From NCBI GenBank assembly GCA_034925905.1, contig JAYFRL010000029.1, positions 1 to 53,405 of the forward strand: 53,405 nt of DNA, in the 5' to 3' direction. The notes under the pieces were generated by a model. The model was not told the origin of the DNA. It saw only the letters and a list, made by a program, of their open reading frames with translations, and made no database searches. This document shows positions 37,302 to 46,860 of this stretch, piece after piece. Position numbers and translations under genes: made by a program. Source of the stretch: JAYFRL01 sp034925905. GTDB lineage: Bacteria > Bacillota > Clostridia > Lachnospirales > Anaerotignaceae. The first letter of the stretch is position 1. Each line of letters starts with the position of its first letter.

Positions 37302-37955
37302 TTAGATTTCAAAGGGTTCATCATTATTTTCAATATAATATTCTATTTTTGAAACGGACACCTCATATGCTGTTTTTTCAATAATATTTTCCTCTTCTTT
37401 TTTCTGATAATTCCTGCTTTGTATCCTTCCCCAAAGTTTAATATTCGTTCCAACTTTTGCATTCTGAGAAAATCTTGCGTTTCTTCCCCATGCAATGCAA
37501 GGAATGTAGTCGGATTTATTATACGCCCTGTTAACGGCAAGCAATATATCGGATATTTCTCTTCCGAAAGGAGTTGTTCTGTATTTTGGTTCCTTGCATA
37601 TAAATCCGTTTAAAAATATTATATTTTGATCCATGTCAGACTCGATTTCATCAACAAAAGAAATTTCTTTGGCAAAAACAGAAAGCATAAGTCTGTTTTT
37701 CTCGCCCGAAAAATTATTATAGCTTCTAAGCTGTCCGGCTATGCTTATTTTTATTTCCTTTTCTATTTTACTTATATCAACAAGCCTTTCTGAAACTGTC
37801 ACTGGTATAATGTCATTATTGTCGCTTAATCTTTTAACCGAAAGCTTGAACATATAAAATCCTTCCCCATATATTTCATGACTGAAGGAACATTTTTCTG
37901 CAACGCTTCCTCTTAATTCAACGTAATTGTTTAAAAGCACCTTTTTGCTTTGCAT
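37302..37955 (-). CDS. Single-stranded-DNA-binding protein-like, two OB folds
   Basis: 217 residues with two OB-type segments: residues about 1-95 (NNYVELRGSVAEKC..) and about 115-205 (NIIFLNGFICKEPKYRTTPFGREISDILLAVNRAY, then YIPCIAWGRNARF). The second half matches the SSB family signature well. There is no acidic SSB tail. ATG 37955 has AAGGAGG upstream; a TTG at 37979 is upstream of that site. Double-OB SSB-like proteins are known in Clostridia, with unclear role. Confidence 0.75.
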   Translation of the reverse strand: MQSKKVLLNNYVELRGSVAEKCSFSHEIYGEGFYMFKLSVKRLSDNNDIIPVTVSERLVDISKIEKEIKISIAGQLRSYNNFSGEKNRLMLSVFAKEISFVDEIESDMDQNIIFLNGFICKEPKYRTTPFGREISDILLAVNRAYNKSDYIPCIAWGRNARFSQNAKVGTNIKLWGRIQSRNYQKKEEENIIEKTAYEVSVSKIEYYIENNDEPFEI

Positions 37956-38085
37956 CTTTATCCTCCTTATTTGTGTCAAGCTGAATATTCCATATAGTAT
38001 TATTATTCTCTGGAAACTGATTTTAGAAGCATAGCAAAGGTTTTATATTATTTTCCTACAAAAAATATATCCTATTCAAATAAAT

Positions 38086-38112
38086 AAAAAAAACACAGAA
38101 AATCTGTGTTTA
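38086..38112 (-). terminator. Terminator of the putative 6S RNA
   Basis: On the minus strand AAACACAGA pairs with TCTGTGTTT and is followed by a long T run. Confidence 0.75.
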
Positions 38113-38115
38113 AAA

Positions 38116-38305
38116 AAAATTCCCAGAATGCCGTTCCCGCATTTTGACGCCTAGCAAAAGCTAGGTGGGCAACCGCATCTATGAACCTGCCTTCCTCAGC
38201 CCAAAGGGAATTAGTAAGAGGCCCGGCATATCATAAGAGTATAGGAATCCCTTTAAATAAATGTAGGTTCAAAACAGCAGGTTGTCGAACATCCCAGGAG
38301 TATTT
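38116..38305 (-). ncRNA. ssrS: Probable 6S RNA
   Basis: On the minus strand a 10-bp closing stem forms between TCCTGGGATG (38299-38290) and CATTCTGGGA (38130-38121), enclosing about 160 bases. Inside it TGAACCTA pairs with AGGTTCA to frame an apical arm, and CCTAGCTTTTGCTAGG forms a small hairpin in the 3' strand. The size, closing stem, and open central region fit 6S RNA, which mimics an open promoter and sequesters RNA polymerase. It has its own promoter and terminator. I judged it by structure and remembered sequence style, not by a covariance model. Confidence 0.7.
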
Positions 38306-38317
38306 ATTTATATTCTT

Positions 38318-38346
38318 ATTGTAATACAAAAAGAGAATTCAAACAA
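38318..38346 (-). promoter_or_regulatory. Promoter of the putative 6S RNA
   Basis: On the minus strand TTGTTT (38346-38341), 17 bases, then TACAAT (38323-38318). The start would fall near 38311, a few bases before the closing stem. Confidence 0.6.
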
Positions 38347-38363
38347 TAGTAAAAACAAGGATA

Positions 38364-38783
38364 TTATTCCATATTTATAAATAAAAATATCCCTGAGATT
38401 ACGCTTCCGATAGCTATAAACATATCGGAAACATTAAAAACAGGAGCTTTCCTATGTTTTATATAGACAAAATCTGTTATAGAATTATTTTTTATCCTAT
38501 CTAATATATTTCCCAAGGCTCCTCCCAGAACCATGGAAAGACCTATCCTTAAACAGGGATTTTTAAACTTTTTAAATAAAATAGAAATATAAGCTATTAA
38601 AACAGAATTAAGAAAAATTATAAGTTTTTTTCTTCCGGAAAGCATGTTATAAGTAATTCCTGTGTTTTCTGTACGACATAAATAAAGCTTATCTTTTATC
38701 AGCTCCCTACTTTCATTTAATCTTATATTTTTTCTTATTGCAAATTTTGAAAAATAATCTATAAATATTATTGTAAAAATCAA
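38364..38783 (-). CDS. lspA: Lipoprotein signal peptidase (divergent LspA)
   Basis: Membrane aspartyl protease that cleaves prolipoprotein signals. Four hydrophobic segments, the RTENTGITYN motif, catalytic aspartates D95 in GNILDRI and D120 in FNVSDMF. 139 residues as listed, slightly short. The only standard start codon is TTG 38783, but the best ribosome site (GGCGGTGAT, 38810-38802) lies too far upstream for it; a nonstandard ATT or ATC start at 38801 or 38798 would add 5-6 residues and a fuller first helix. The start is unresolved. Confidence 0.8.
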   Translation of the reverse strand: MIFTIIFIDYFSKFAIRKNIRLNESRELIKDKLYLCRTENTGITYNMLSGRKKLIIFLNSVLIAYISILFKKFKNPCLRIGLSMVLGGALGNILDRIKNNSITDFVYIKHRKAPVFNVSDMFIAIGSVISGIFLFINME

Positions 38784-38843
38784 AGCTATATATACGATAA
38801 TATCACCGCCAGATTTATGTATTTATAATGGCCTTTAAACTTT

Positions 38844-40298
38844 TTATTTCCCGCGTTTCCAATATGAAGGCATAAATATCATAAGCATTGGGAATATTTC
38901 AAGTCTTCCTATAAGCATATTAGCTATTAAAACAATTTTGCTTAAAACGGAAAATTCATGGAAATTTCCTATGGGTGAAACCATTCCAAAGCCTGGACCT
39001 ACGTTATTTATGCATGTTAAAACAGAGGTTACCGTTGTTTCAAAATCAAAATTATTTAAAGCTACAATTAAAATAGATATAAAAACTATTGTGCAATAAA
39101 CAAACATAAAAACAAATACACTGGATATAACCTGGTCACTCACAATTTTATCATCCATTTTTATTACGCGTACGCTGTTTGGGTGCTGATGCTTTTGTAC
39201 GCCGTTTTTAGCGGCTTTTGCCAGCAAAACAAGCCTTGCCACCTTTATTCCGCCGCCGGTTGAACCGGCTGAAGCCCCTATTATCATGAGTCCGATTATT
39301 ATTATCCTGGAAAACTCAGGCCACAAATCAAAATTTGTTGTTGCAAAACCTGTCGTTGTCATCACCGAAGCAACCTGGAAAAAGCTATGGTGGAAAGCTT
39401 CAAAAGGCGTATCAAAAAGCGAACGGACATTAAATCCTATAAGTATTGTGGCTATAGCTATAATACCTAAATAGATTTTAAGCTCCTCGTTTTTATATGC
39501 CCTTTTAAACTGCTTAATCAGTATGAAATAAAAAATATTAAAGTTGATCCCGAAAAGCACCATAAACACAGAAATTACACCCTGCAGATAAAAGCTGTCA
39601 TACGCTGCTATGCTTGAGTTTTTAATGCAAAAACCACCTGTTCCGGCAGTTGCCATAGCATTCGTTATGCTATCGAAAAGAGGCATCCCTCCTAACAGCA
39701 GAAATAGAATTTCCATTAATGTCAAAAACATATATATTCTATAGAGTATGGATGCGCTGGATTTCATAGAAGGAACAAGCTTTCCAACTGTTGGCCCAGG
39801 GCTTTCGGATTGGAGAATATATAAAGATCCAACGGTGCTTTTTGAAACAGGTAAAACGGCAAGTATGAAAACAAGAACTCCCATTCCTCCAATCCAATGG
39901 GTAAATGCACGCCAATACAATATCCCTCTTGGTAGGGATTCAATATTGGTTAATATGCTTGCTCCTGTGGTTGTAAACCCTGAAACCGTTTCAAAGACAC
40001 AATCTATAAAGCTTGGTATGCTTCCGCTTATATAAAAAGGTAAGGCCCCAAATATAGACATTGCTATCCACGATATTGCAACGATGGCAAAACCTTCTTT
40101 TGCGTGTATCACTCTTGTGCCCTTGCCCTTAATTCTTAATAGTAAGCTTGTCAGTGTCAAAAGAACTATAGTTACCAAAAAGGCCTTGACAGAAGAAAAC
40201 TCTCCACAATAAGCAGAGATTCCAACTGATGGAAGCATAAGCAAAGCTTCTACAGCTAAAATATTACTTACAAATTCAAGAATAGCGATAATATCCAT
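38844..40298 (-). CDS. trkH: Trk/Ktr-type potassium uptake channel subunit TrkH
   Basis: Ion-conducting membrane subunit, 484 residues with about ten membrane helices. The four selectivity-filter glycines of the repeated pore loops can be seen in FTTTGAS, TAGTGGF, MTTTGFA and NNVGPGF. It pairs with TrkA encoded just upstream on the same strand, 22 bases away. GAGG precedes the ATG. Confidence 0.94.
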   Translation of the reverse strand: MDIIAILEFVSNILAVEALLMLPSVGISAYCGEFSSVKAFLVTIVLLTLTSLLLRIKGKGTRVIHAKEGFAIVAISWIAMSIFGALPFYISGSIPSFIDCVFETVSGFTTTGASILTNIESLPRGILYWRAFTHWIGGMGVLVFILAVLPVSKSTVGSLYILQSESPGPTVGKLVPSMKSSASILYRIYMFLTLMEILFLLLGGMPLFDSITNAMATAGTGGFCIKNSSIAAYDSFYLQGVISVFMVLFGINFNIFYFILIKQFKRAYKNEELKIYLGIIAIATILIGFNVRSLFDTPFEAFHHSFFQVASVMTTTGFATTNFDLWPEFSRIIIIGLMIIGASAGSTGGGIKVARLVLLAKAAKNGVQKHQHPNSVRVIKMDDKIVSDQVISSVFVFMFVYCTIVFISILIVALNNFDFETTVTSVLTCINNVGPGFGMVSPIGNFHEFSVLSKIVLIANMLIGRLEIFPMLMIFMPSYWKRGK

Positions 40299-40320
40299 TA
40301 TAACCTCTCAATAAACGCAA

Positions 40321-41682
40321 TTATTCTGTGAAAATATCATTTAAATTAAATATGGAATGATTCTCGGATGTCACTATAATAACTGAGTCACCTTCATATA
40401 TATAGTCATCACCTTTAGGTATTATAACATTGCCATCCCTGGCAATACACGCAACAAGTACATTTTCTTTTATTGGGAGATTATGAAACGGTTCTCCAAG
40501 ATATTTTGTGGTTTTATCAGCTAAAAATTCGAGGCCCTCGGCTTTATCATTAACAACCTGATGCATCGCCAAAACAGAACCTCCTTTGCTGTCAACCATT
40601 GAGCGGACATACCTTATTATTTCATTAGCGCTTATAAGCTTAGGACTTACTATTGTATCAACCGCACTGCTGTTGAACATTTTTTTATATTCTATCCTGT
40701 TTATTTTTGTAATTGTTTTTTTAACCCCTACATATTCGGCATAAATAGAAATAAGAATATTCCCTTCATCGAAATTCATAAGGGAAACAACAGCATCGGT
40801 ATCTTTTATGTCTTCTGAAATAAGAGTGTCCTGCAAAGTCCCGTCTCCGTTTATTATAAGCGCCTCAGGCAGCCTTTCCGAAAGGTATTTACATTTCTCA
40901 AAACTCTGCTCAATTATCTTAACATCGATTCCGTTTTGAATAAGCCGTTCAGCTAAATAAACTGCAATACGGCTCCCTCCGATAATCATTACGTTTTTAA
41001 CTTTTGGCATTTCTATTCCAAGTGTCTTTATAAGACGAGGCAAATCATTGGTTGCCGCAGTTACAGTTATTTTATCATCAGCCTTAAGCTCAAAGTTCCC
41101 TTTAGGAATAAATGCCTCCCCTTCTCTTTCAACAACACAAACAAGAGAGTTTACATTAACAATAGAACTGTAATCTCCAAGCCTTTTGCCGTTTAATATG
41201 CTGTCCTCTTTAATCTTTATTTCAACCAATTCTACAATTCCTCTGGCAAATGAATCCAATTTTAAAAATGAAGGGAAGCGGATAATTCTATATATTTCCC
41301 TTGCTGCAGTACGTTCAGGATTTATAGCCATGGAAAGACCCAATTCTTCTTTTAAAAACCTCATTTGCTGAGTATATTCCGGGTTCCTTACTCTGGCTAT
41401 CGTATGTTTGCACCCGAGTTTACGGGCAAGTATACAGCATAAAATATTTATCTCATCAGCCGAAGTTACCGCAATAAGAAGGTCACTTTTCCCTACGTCG
41501 GCTTCTTTTTGTATTTCAACGCTTGCCCCATTTCCAGATATAGACATAATATCATATTGTTCAACCATCCTCTGACCAATGCTGATGTTGTTGTCAATAA
41601 CTACAATATCATGGTTTTCTTTTGAAAGCTGACTGGCTAAGGTGTTCCCAACTTTACCGCCGCCAACAATTACAATTTTCAT
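40321..41682 (-). CDS. trkA: Trk potassium uptake regulator TrkA
   Basis: Cytoplasmic nucleotide-binding gate of TrkH, 453 residues as two RCK repeats. Each has a Rossmann motif (VIVGGGKVGNTLA at the N-terminus and VMIIGGSRIAVYLA near residue 225) and a TrkA_C domain. GAGGATGA lies before the ATG. Confidence 0.95.
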   Translation of the reverse strand: MKIVIVGGGKVGNTLASQLSKENHDIVVIDNNISIGQRMVEQYDIMSISGNGASVEIQKEADVGKSDLLIAVTSADEINILCCILARKLGCKHTIARVRNPEYTQQMRFLKEELGLSMAINPERTAAREIYRIIRFPSFLKLDSFARGIVELVEIKIKEDSILNGKRLGDYSSIVNVNSLVCVVEREGEAFIPKGNFELKADDKITVTAATNDLPRLIKTLGIEMPKVKNVMIIGGSRIAVYLAERLIQNGIDVKIIEQSFEKCKYLSERLPEALIINGDGTLQDTLISEDIKDTDAVVSLMNFDEGNILISIYAEYVGVKKTITKINRIEYKKMFNSSAVDTIVSPKLISANEIIRYVRSMVDSKGGSVLAMHQVVNDKAEGLEFLADKTTKYLGEPFHNLPIKENVLVACIARDGNVIIPKGDDYIYEGDSVIIVTSENHSIFNLNDIFTE

Positions 41683-41700
41683 AATATCATCCTCGCAATA

Positions 41701-42897
41701 TCATCTTGCTGCAATAAGATACTTTAACCCATCTTCTAAACCTTTAACGCTTAAATGGAACATTTGCATTTCTTTTTTAACGAGTTGTATGGTCCTGTAA
41801 CCGTAACCATATTCCCATTCAGATTCAGGCAATGGGTTAAGCCATATAGTTTTCTCGTATTTCTTAGTAAAGCGTCTTATCCAGTCTATTCCGGATTCTT
41901 CATTATATTTATTGTAATAGCTGCTGCCGCCTATACTTAAAAGCTCTGAAGGAGCCATGGAGGCATCTCCGACCATTATAACTTTATATTCATTATTTAA
42001 ATTTCTTAACACCCAATCTGTTTCTATGCTTTCGGAATAATAGCATCCGGGTGTTAAGAATAACTCCTCATAAAAACAGTTATGGAAATAATAAATCTTT
42101 AAATCTTTAAAATGATTTGACTTGCTTACAGACTGAAAAAGCAAATTGCATAGATTGGCATATGGCCACATAGAACCACCTGAGTCGAATAAAATCATAA
42201 GCTTTACAGTGTTGGTTCTGGGTCTGTCAAAAACAAGCTTAAGCTTCCCTGCGTTATTGCAGGTTTCGTCTATCGTGCTGTCCAAATCAAGTTCGTCTTT
42301 AGGTCCGTCCTGCTTTGAAGAAAATTGTCTGAGCCTTCTGAAAGCAAGCTGAAACTGTCTCATGTCAAGAGTATCATCATCTCTGAAATCTTTAAAATTA
42401 CGTTCTCCGGCAACCTGAAGTGCACGCCTGTTTTTGCCTTCTCCGCCAACGCGTATACCTGTTGCGCTATATCCCGAATGACCGAAAACAGACGTTCCAC
42501 CCGTGCCTATCCAATATTTTCCGCCGTCATGTTTTTCTTTTTGCTCTTTAAGACGTTCTTCAAGCATCGTTTTAAGCTTTTCAAGGTCAAAAGTAGTTCT
42601 TTGGTCAACCTCATCCTTATCAAAAAATCCCATCTCTTTAACAGCCTCAAGCCAGTCCATCACTTCTTTAGGGATTTCATCAAATGGTTGAACTCCTTTA
42701 AAATATTCCGCAAAAACGAGGTCAAACTTATCAAAATCAGCTTCTGTTTTTATAAGTATAGCTCTGCTTAAATAATAAAATTCCAAAAGACTTGAATAAG
42801 CAAGCCCCATATTAAGAGCTTCCATAAGTGTAAACCATTCGTTAAGTGAAATATCAAGTCCTCTTTTTCTAAGCAGATAAAAGAAATCTGTAAACAT
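41701..42897 (-). CDS. VWA-domain (CoxE-like) protein paired with a MoxR ATPase
   Basis: 398 residues. The C-terminal half is a von Willebrand A-type domain with a MIDAS-like motif LFDSGGSM; the N-terminal half is helical. I use ATG 42897, preceded by GAGGGTGAT, instead of a TTG 18 bases upstream. MoxR/VWA pairs act as chaperone-like systems for assembly or metal insertion in other bacteria; the client here is unknown. It follows the AAA+ gene after 29 bases. Confidence 0.85.
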   Translation of the reverse strand: MFTDFFYLLRKRGLDISLNEWFTLMEALNMGLAYSSLLEFYYLSRAILIKTEADFDKFDLVFAEYFKGVQPFDEIPKEVMDWLEAVKEMGFFDKDEVDQRTTFDLEKLKTMLEERLKEQKEKHDGGKYWIGTGGTSVFGHSGYSATGIRVGGEGKNRRALQVAGERNFKDFRDDDTLDMRQFQLAFRRLRQFSSKQDGPKDELDLDSTIDETCNNAGKLKLVFDRPRTNTVKLMILFDSGGSMWPYANLCNLLFQSVSKSNHFKDLKIYYFHNCFYEELFLTPGCYYSESIETDWVLRNLNNEYKVIMVGDASMAPSELLSIGGSSYYNKYNEESGIDWIRRFTKKYEKTIWLNPLPESEWEYGYGYRTIQLVKKEMQMFHLSVKGLEDGLKYLIAAR

Positions 42898-42926
42898 GAT
42901 ATCACCCTCTTCCAAAAGAATAAGCC

Positions 42927-43760
42927 CTACCAGCGAACATTACCGTAAGTCCGTTTTCTTTCAGCTTCAAGTGTATCCATATCTTCGTTTTTCTTGAGCA
43001 AAACTCCCGCAAAAGGAAGATCCTCTTTTATCCTTTCGGGAGAAATTCCCCCTATCTGGAGAGCCTGTATCCAATCTAAAACCTCAGAAGTGCTTGGTTT
43101 TTTCTGTAAATTTTTTATACCCCTTATAAGATAAAAAGTTTCAAGAACCTGATTTAAGAGCCTGCTTTCAATTTTCCCAAAATGTACTTTTATTATTTCC
43201 TTCATCATCTCTTTGTCCGGGAAAGCAATATAATGAAAAATGCATCTTCTTAAAAACGCATCCGGAAGCTCTTTTTCAGCATTTGAAGTTATAATAACAA
43301 TTGGTCGCTCTTTGGCTTTTATGGTTTCTTTGGTTTCAGGAATATAAAATTCCATTTTGTCAAGCTCCCAAAGAAGGTCATTTGGAAATTCGAGGTCTGC
43401 TTTGTCAATCTCATCGATAAGAAGTATAATTTGCTCGTCTGAGCTGAAAGCTTCACCAAGCTTTCCGAGCTTTATATATTTCCTTATATCGTCAACACCC
43501 TCGTTGCCAAACTGGCTGTCATAAAGCCTTTGAACGGTATCATAAACGTAAAGCCCATCCTGAGCTTTTGTTGTTGATTTTATGTTCCAGATCATGAGTT
43601 TCTTATCAAAAGCCTCGCTTATTGCTTCGGCAAGCATAGTTTTACCCGTTCCGGGCTCTCCTTTAATAAGGAGCGGTTTTTTTAAAGCTACCGCTATGTT
43701 TACACTTCTCATTAGTTCTTCTGATACAACATAATTATTGCTTCCTTTAAATTCTTTCAT
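42927..43760 (-). CDS. MoxR-family AAA+ ATPase
   Basis: 277 residues; Walker A GEPGTGKT at 34-41, Walker B LLIDEIDKAD, sensor 1 IITSNAEKELPDAFLRRC. MoxR proteins remodel partner proteins together with VWA proteins, and the partner is the next gene downstream. GGGAGTGAGG lies before the ATG. Confidence 0.9.
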   Translation of the reverse strand: MKEFKGSNNYVVSEELMRSVNIAVALKKPLLIKGEPGTGKTMLAEAISEAFDKKLMIWNIKSTTKAQDGLYVYDTVQRLYDSQFGNEGVDDIRKYIKLGKLGEAFSSDEQIILLIDEIDKADLEFPNDLLWELDKMEFYIPETKETIKAKERPIVIITSNAEKELPDAFLRRCIFHYIAFPDKEMMKEIIKVHFGKIESRLLNQVLETFYLIRGIKNLQKKPSTSEVLDWIQALQIGGISPERIKEDLPFAGVLLKKNEDMDTLEAERKRTYGNVRW

Positions 43761-43804
43761 TTCCTCACTCCCAATAAAATATTCTTCTCTTAAACATATG
43801 AGCC

Positions 43805-45121
43805 TTATTCTTCTTTCTCTTCCTCGGCTTTTGTAACCAATATTGTTTCAATTCTTTTTTCTTCTATTTTTTGGATTTTAAAAGCATATCCGTTTGAACT
43901 AAGGCATGGATGCTCATTATCTTCAGGAATCCTGCCAAGCAGACCTATTAAGAGCCCGCCTATTGTATCATAATCATCGTGGCTTTCAAATTCGATGTCA
44001 AGCACATCTTCAACCTCGCCAAGAGGAGCGGAACCTTTTATGATATATTCATTATCTTTTAAAATCTGAATATCCTCTTTTTCACCAAAATCAAACTCAT
44101 CAAAAATATTGCCCACTATTTCTTCAAGAAGGTCTTCCATTGTAACAAGCCCAAGGGTTCCTCCGTATTCGTCTATGACAATTGCCATATGTATTTTTTT
44201 CTTTTGCATTTCACGGAAGAGATCATTTGTTTTTTTGCTTGTAGGCACAAAATACGGCTTTTTAATTATTTTTCTGATATCAAAATTTTTCTCTATAATA
44301 TGCTCGTTTTCAAATATATATTTTACATAATCTTTAACATATAATATGCCTATAATATCGTCTATGTTTTCTTCGTATATTGGAATTCTCGAATATTTTT
44401 GCATTATTATGGCGTTTTTTATTTCATTCATAGATGCATTGACGGATATCGCAAAAATATTCGTTCTGTGGGTTGCTATATCTTCAACGGATGTGTTGTC
44501 AAACTCAAAGATATTGTTTATCATTTCTTTTTCGCTTTCTTCGATTGTTCCGTTGTCTTCCCCAGCGTCTATCATAAATCTTATTTCTTTTTCGGTTATG
44601 TTTGATTCGGATTCTTCAGAATCAAGACCCATAAGGTTTGAAAAAGCCTTTGTAAAAGCATATAAAGATGCCCAAAGGGGTTTTAAAAGCATAACTAGCG
44701 TAGAAACAATATTCATAAAATAAGATACCGTTTTTTCAGGGTATCTGGAACCGATTTTCTTAGGAATTGCATCACCAAGAAGTACAGTCAAAAAAACTGT
44801 TATTAAAAAAGAAATTAAATAAGAAAGAAAAACAGACGCCCTTTGGCTTAAGCCATTAGAGAAAACCGCAAAAAAATATGAACTAAAGGGCTTTAAAACA
44901 AAAGCCCCAACGGTTAATTGCAGAGCAGTTAAAACAAGCTTTATTGTGGTTAATATCCCCGTTATGTTTTCCGCGTATTTAAAAAGCCTTTCATTGTATT
45001 TTTCAACTGCATCCCCGGAAAATTTTATTTTGTTATTAACCGAAACAACAGCCGCTTCATGAGCCGAAAACAAAGCAATTACAAACAACAAACCTGCAAA
45101 AGTCAAAATATTGCTTAGCAA
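43805..45121 (-). CDS. CNNM/CBS/CorC-type membrane protein (hemolysin C family)
   Basis: 438 residues: a CNNM (DUF21) membrane domain with four hydrophobic segments up to about 150, a CBS pair (HRTNIFAISV.. and FVPTSKKTNDLF..), and a CorC_HlyC domain at the end. Homologs are implicated in Mg2+ or Co2+ efflux; 'hemolysin' is a historical name. The start is TTG, with GGAGG about 11 bases upstream; an ATG in another frame overlaps the ribosome site and is not usable. Confidence 0.88.
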   Translation of the reverse strand: MLSNILTFAGLLFVIALFSAHEAAVVSVNNKIKFSGDAVEKYNERLFKYAENITGILTTIKLVLTALQLTVGAFVLKPFSSYFFAVFSNGLSQRASVFLSYLISFLITVFLTVLLGDAIPKKIGSRYPEKTVSYFMNIVSTLVMLLKPLWASLYAFTKAFSNLMGLDSEESESNITEKEIRFMIDAGEDNGTIEESEKEMINNIFEFDNTSVEDIATHRTNIFAISVNASMNEIKNAIIMQKYSRIPIYEENIDDIIGILYVKDYVKYIFENEHIIEKNFDIRKIIKKPYFVPTSKKTNDLFREMQKKKIHMAIVIDEYGGTLGLVTMEDLLEEIVGNIFDEFDFGEKEDIQILKDNEYIIKGSAPLGEVEDVLDIEFESHDDYDTIGGLLIGLLGRIPEDNEHPCLSSNGYAFKIQKIEEKRIETILVTKAEEEKEE

Positions 45122-45229
45122 AAAAAATCATCCTCCGAAAGAATCCAAAAAAACATATAGCTATACAAATTTAATTTTATTATTACTATACTCTTTTGTC
45201 AAGTTAATTGGAAAAAGCTATACAATATA

Positions 45230-45258
45230 AAAAAGCCGCTTTTAGCGGCTTTTTTATA
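45230..45258 (-). terminator. Terminator after glyA
   Basis: AAAAAAGCCGC and GCGGCTTTTTT form a perfect stem around a TTTTA loop, with A and T tracts at either side. Confidence 0.85.
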
Positions 45259-45259
45259 T

Positions 45260-46498
45260 TTAATACAAGGGATACTTATCTGTAAGCTCTTTAACCATCT
45301 TAATTGCTGTGTCTTTATTTCCTTCAAAATCTTTAAGCGCCATGGCAATTATGTCTGCAATTTTTTCCATATCCTCTTCTTTCATCCCTCTGCTCGTAAC
45401 AGCTGGAGTCCCTATCCTTATTCCGCTTGTTATAAACGGAGATTGAGGATCAAAAGGTATGGTGTTTTTATTGCAGGTAACATGAACGAGGTCAAGCTGC
45501 TTTTCAGCCTCTTTGCCTGTAACATTAAGGCTTCTAAGGTCAACAAGCATTAAGTGGTTGTCCGTTCCGCCTGAAACTATATCTATTCCGTTATTTATAA
45601 GTGATTTGGCCAATACGGCAGCGTTTTTAACCACTTGCGTGGAATATTCTTTAAATGAAGGTTCGAGAGCTTCTTTAAAACATACAGCTTTTGCCGCAAT
45701 TATATGCATTAAGGGGCCTCCCTGAATTCCAGGGAATATAGCCTTATCTATAGCCTTTGCATATTCTTCTTTGCAAAGTATAAGCCCGCCTCTGGGGCCT
45801 CTTAAGGTTTTATGGGTAGTCGAGGTTACAAAATCTGCATAAGGAACTGGGGATGGGTGGAGGCCAGAAACAACAAGACCCGCAATATGAGCTATATCCA
45901 CCATAAAATATGCTCCGACTTCTTTTGCAACTTCCCCCATCCTTTTAAAATCAATTGTTCTTGCATAAGCGCTTGCGCCAGCAACAATCATTTTGGGTTT
46001 GGATTTAAGAGCTATTTCACGAAACTTATCATAGTTTATGAACCCGTCTTCTTCAACGCCATATGAGACAATATTAAAATATTTACCGGAGATATTTACA
46101 GGGCTTCCATGTGTCAAATGACCGCCGTGGCTTAAGTTCATGCCTAAAATAGTGTCTCCGGGATTAAGCATTGCAAAATATACTGCCATGTTGGCTTGAG
46201 AACCTGAATGAGGCTGAACATTTGCATGGTCTGCGTTAAAAAGCTTTTTTGCCCTTTCAATAGCAAGATTCTCAACGATATCGACCATTTCGCAACCACC
46301 GTAATAGCGGTGCGCAGGATAACCTTCAGCATATTTGTTTGTAAGAGGCGTTCCCATTGCAAACATAACGGCCTTTGAAACAAAGTTTTCAGATGCTATA
46401 AGCTCAATATTTTCTCTTTGTCTATTAAGCTCCTTTTCAACAGCATCAACAACATCCGGATCTACCTTCCTAATCTCGCTAAAATCAAAACTACTCAT
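45260..46498 (-). CDS. glyA: Serine hydroxymethyltransferase
   Basis: Interconverts serine and glycine with tetrahydrofolate. 412 residues; PLP lysine K230 in TTTHKTLRGPRGG; N-terminal ELNRQRENIELIASENFVS signature. I use ATG 46498 because GGGGAGG precedes it; the ATG at 46513 is located within that ribosome site region. Full length. Confidence 0.97.
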   Translation of the reverse strand: MSSFDFSEIRKVDPDVVDAVEKELNRQRENIELIASENFVSKAVMFAMGTPLTNKYAEGYPAHRYYGGCEMVDIVENLAIERAKKLFNADHANVQPHSGSQANMAVYFAMLNPGDTILGMNLSHGGHLTHGSPVNISGKYFNIVSYGVEEDGFINYDKFREIALKSKPKMIVAGASAYARTIDFKRMGEVAKEVGAYFMVDIAHIAGLVVSGLHPSPVPYADFVTSTTHKTLRGPRGGLILCKEEYAKAIDKAIFPGIQGGPLMHIIAAKAVCFKEALEPSFKEYSTQVVKNAAVLAKSLINNGIDIVSGGTDNHLMLVDLRSLNVTGKEAEKQLDLVHVTCNKNTIPFDPQSPFITSGIRIGTPAVTSRGMKEEDMEKIADIIAMALKDFEGNKDTAIKMVKELTDKYPLY

Positions 46499-46793
46499 TA
46501 TAATCCTCCCCATATTTAAATATTTAAAAAATATATGGCATTATTTTGATAAAACTATATCATAAATCAATTTAAAAAATCAAATATTTCAAAAGAATAT
46601 TTTTATCGTCAATAAAGCATCAAGATATATTTTTTTCATCTTTTAAATGATATTTTTATGTAATAAAGAGTTATTTTTTATTACTAAAGCTTTATTTTTA
46701 AAACAAGGTTTATTTATTTTATATATTTATCTGTATTTTTAATAAGAATCTTTATATGTTTTTTTATTCTTTTTTACTCCTGTTATTTTTATC
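46499..46793. other. AT-rich divergent region between glyA and the Cys-rich gene
   Basis: About 290 bases of AT-rich sequence. No ORF or RNA is seen; it must contain the glyA promoter, which I cannot place. Confidence 0.4.
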
Positions 46794-46820
46794 ACCTATT
46801 TTTCAATAATTCATATGATA
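46794..46820 (+). promoter_or_regulatory. Sigma-K-like promoter of the Cys-rich protein gene
   Basis: AC at 46794-46795, 16 bases, then CATATGATA at 46812-46820. This matches the sigma-K consensus (AC, N16-17, CATAnnnTA) exactly. The ATG at 46861 with AAGGAGG follows at a normal distance. Confidence 0.55.
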
Positions 46821-46860
46821 TAGCAGAAATGATTTTAAAGAAATATAAGGAGGTAATATA

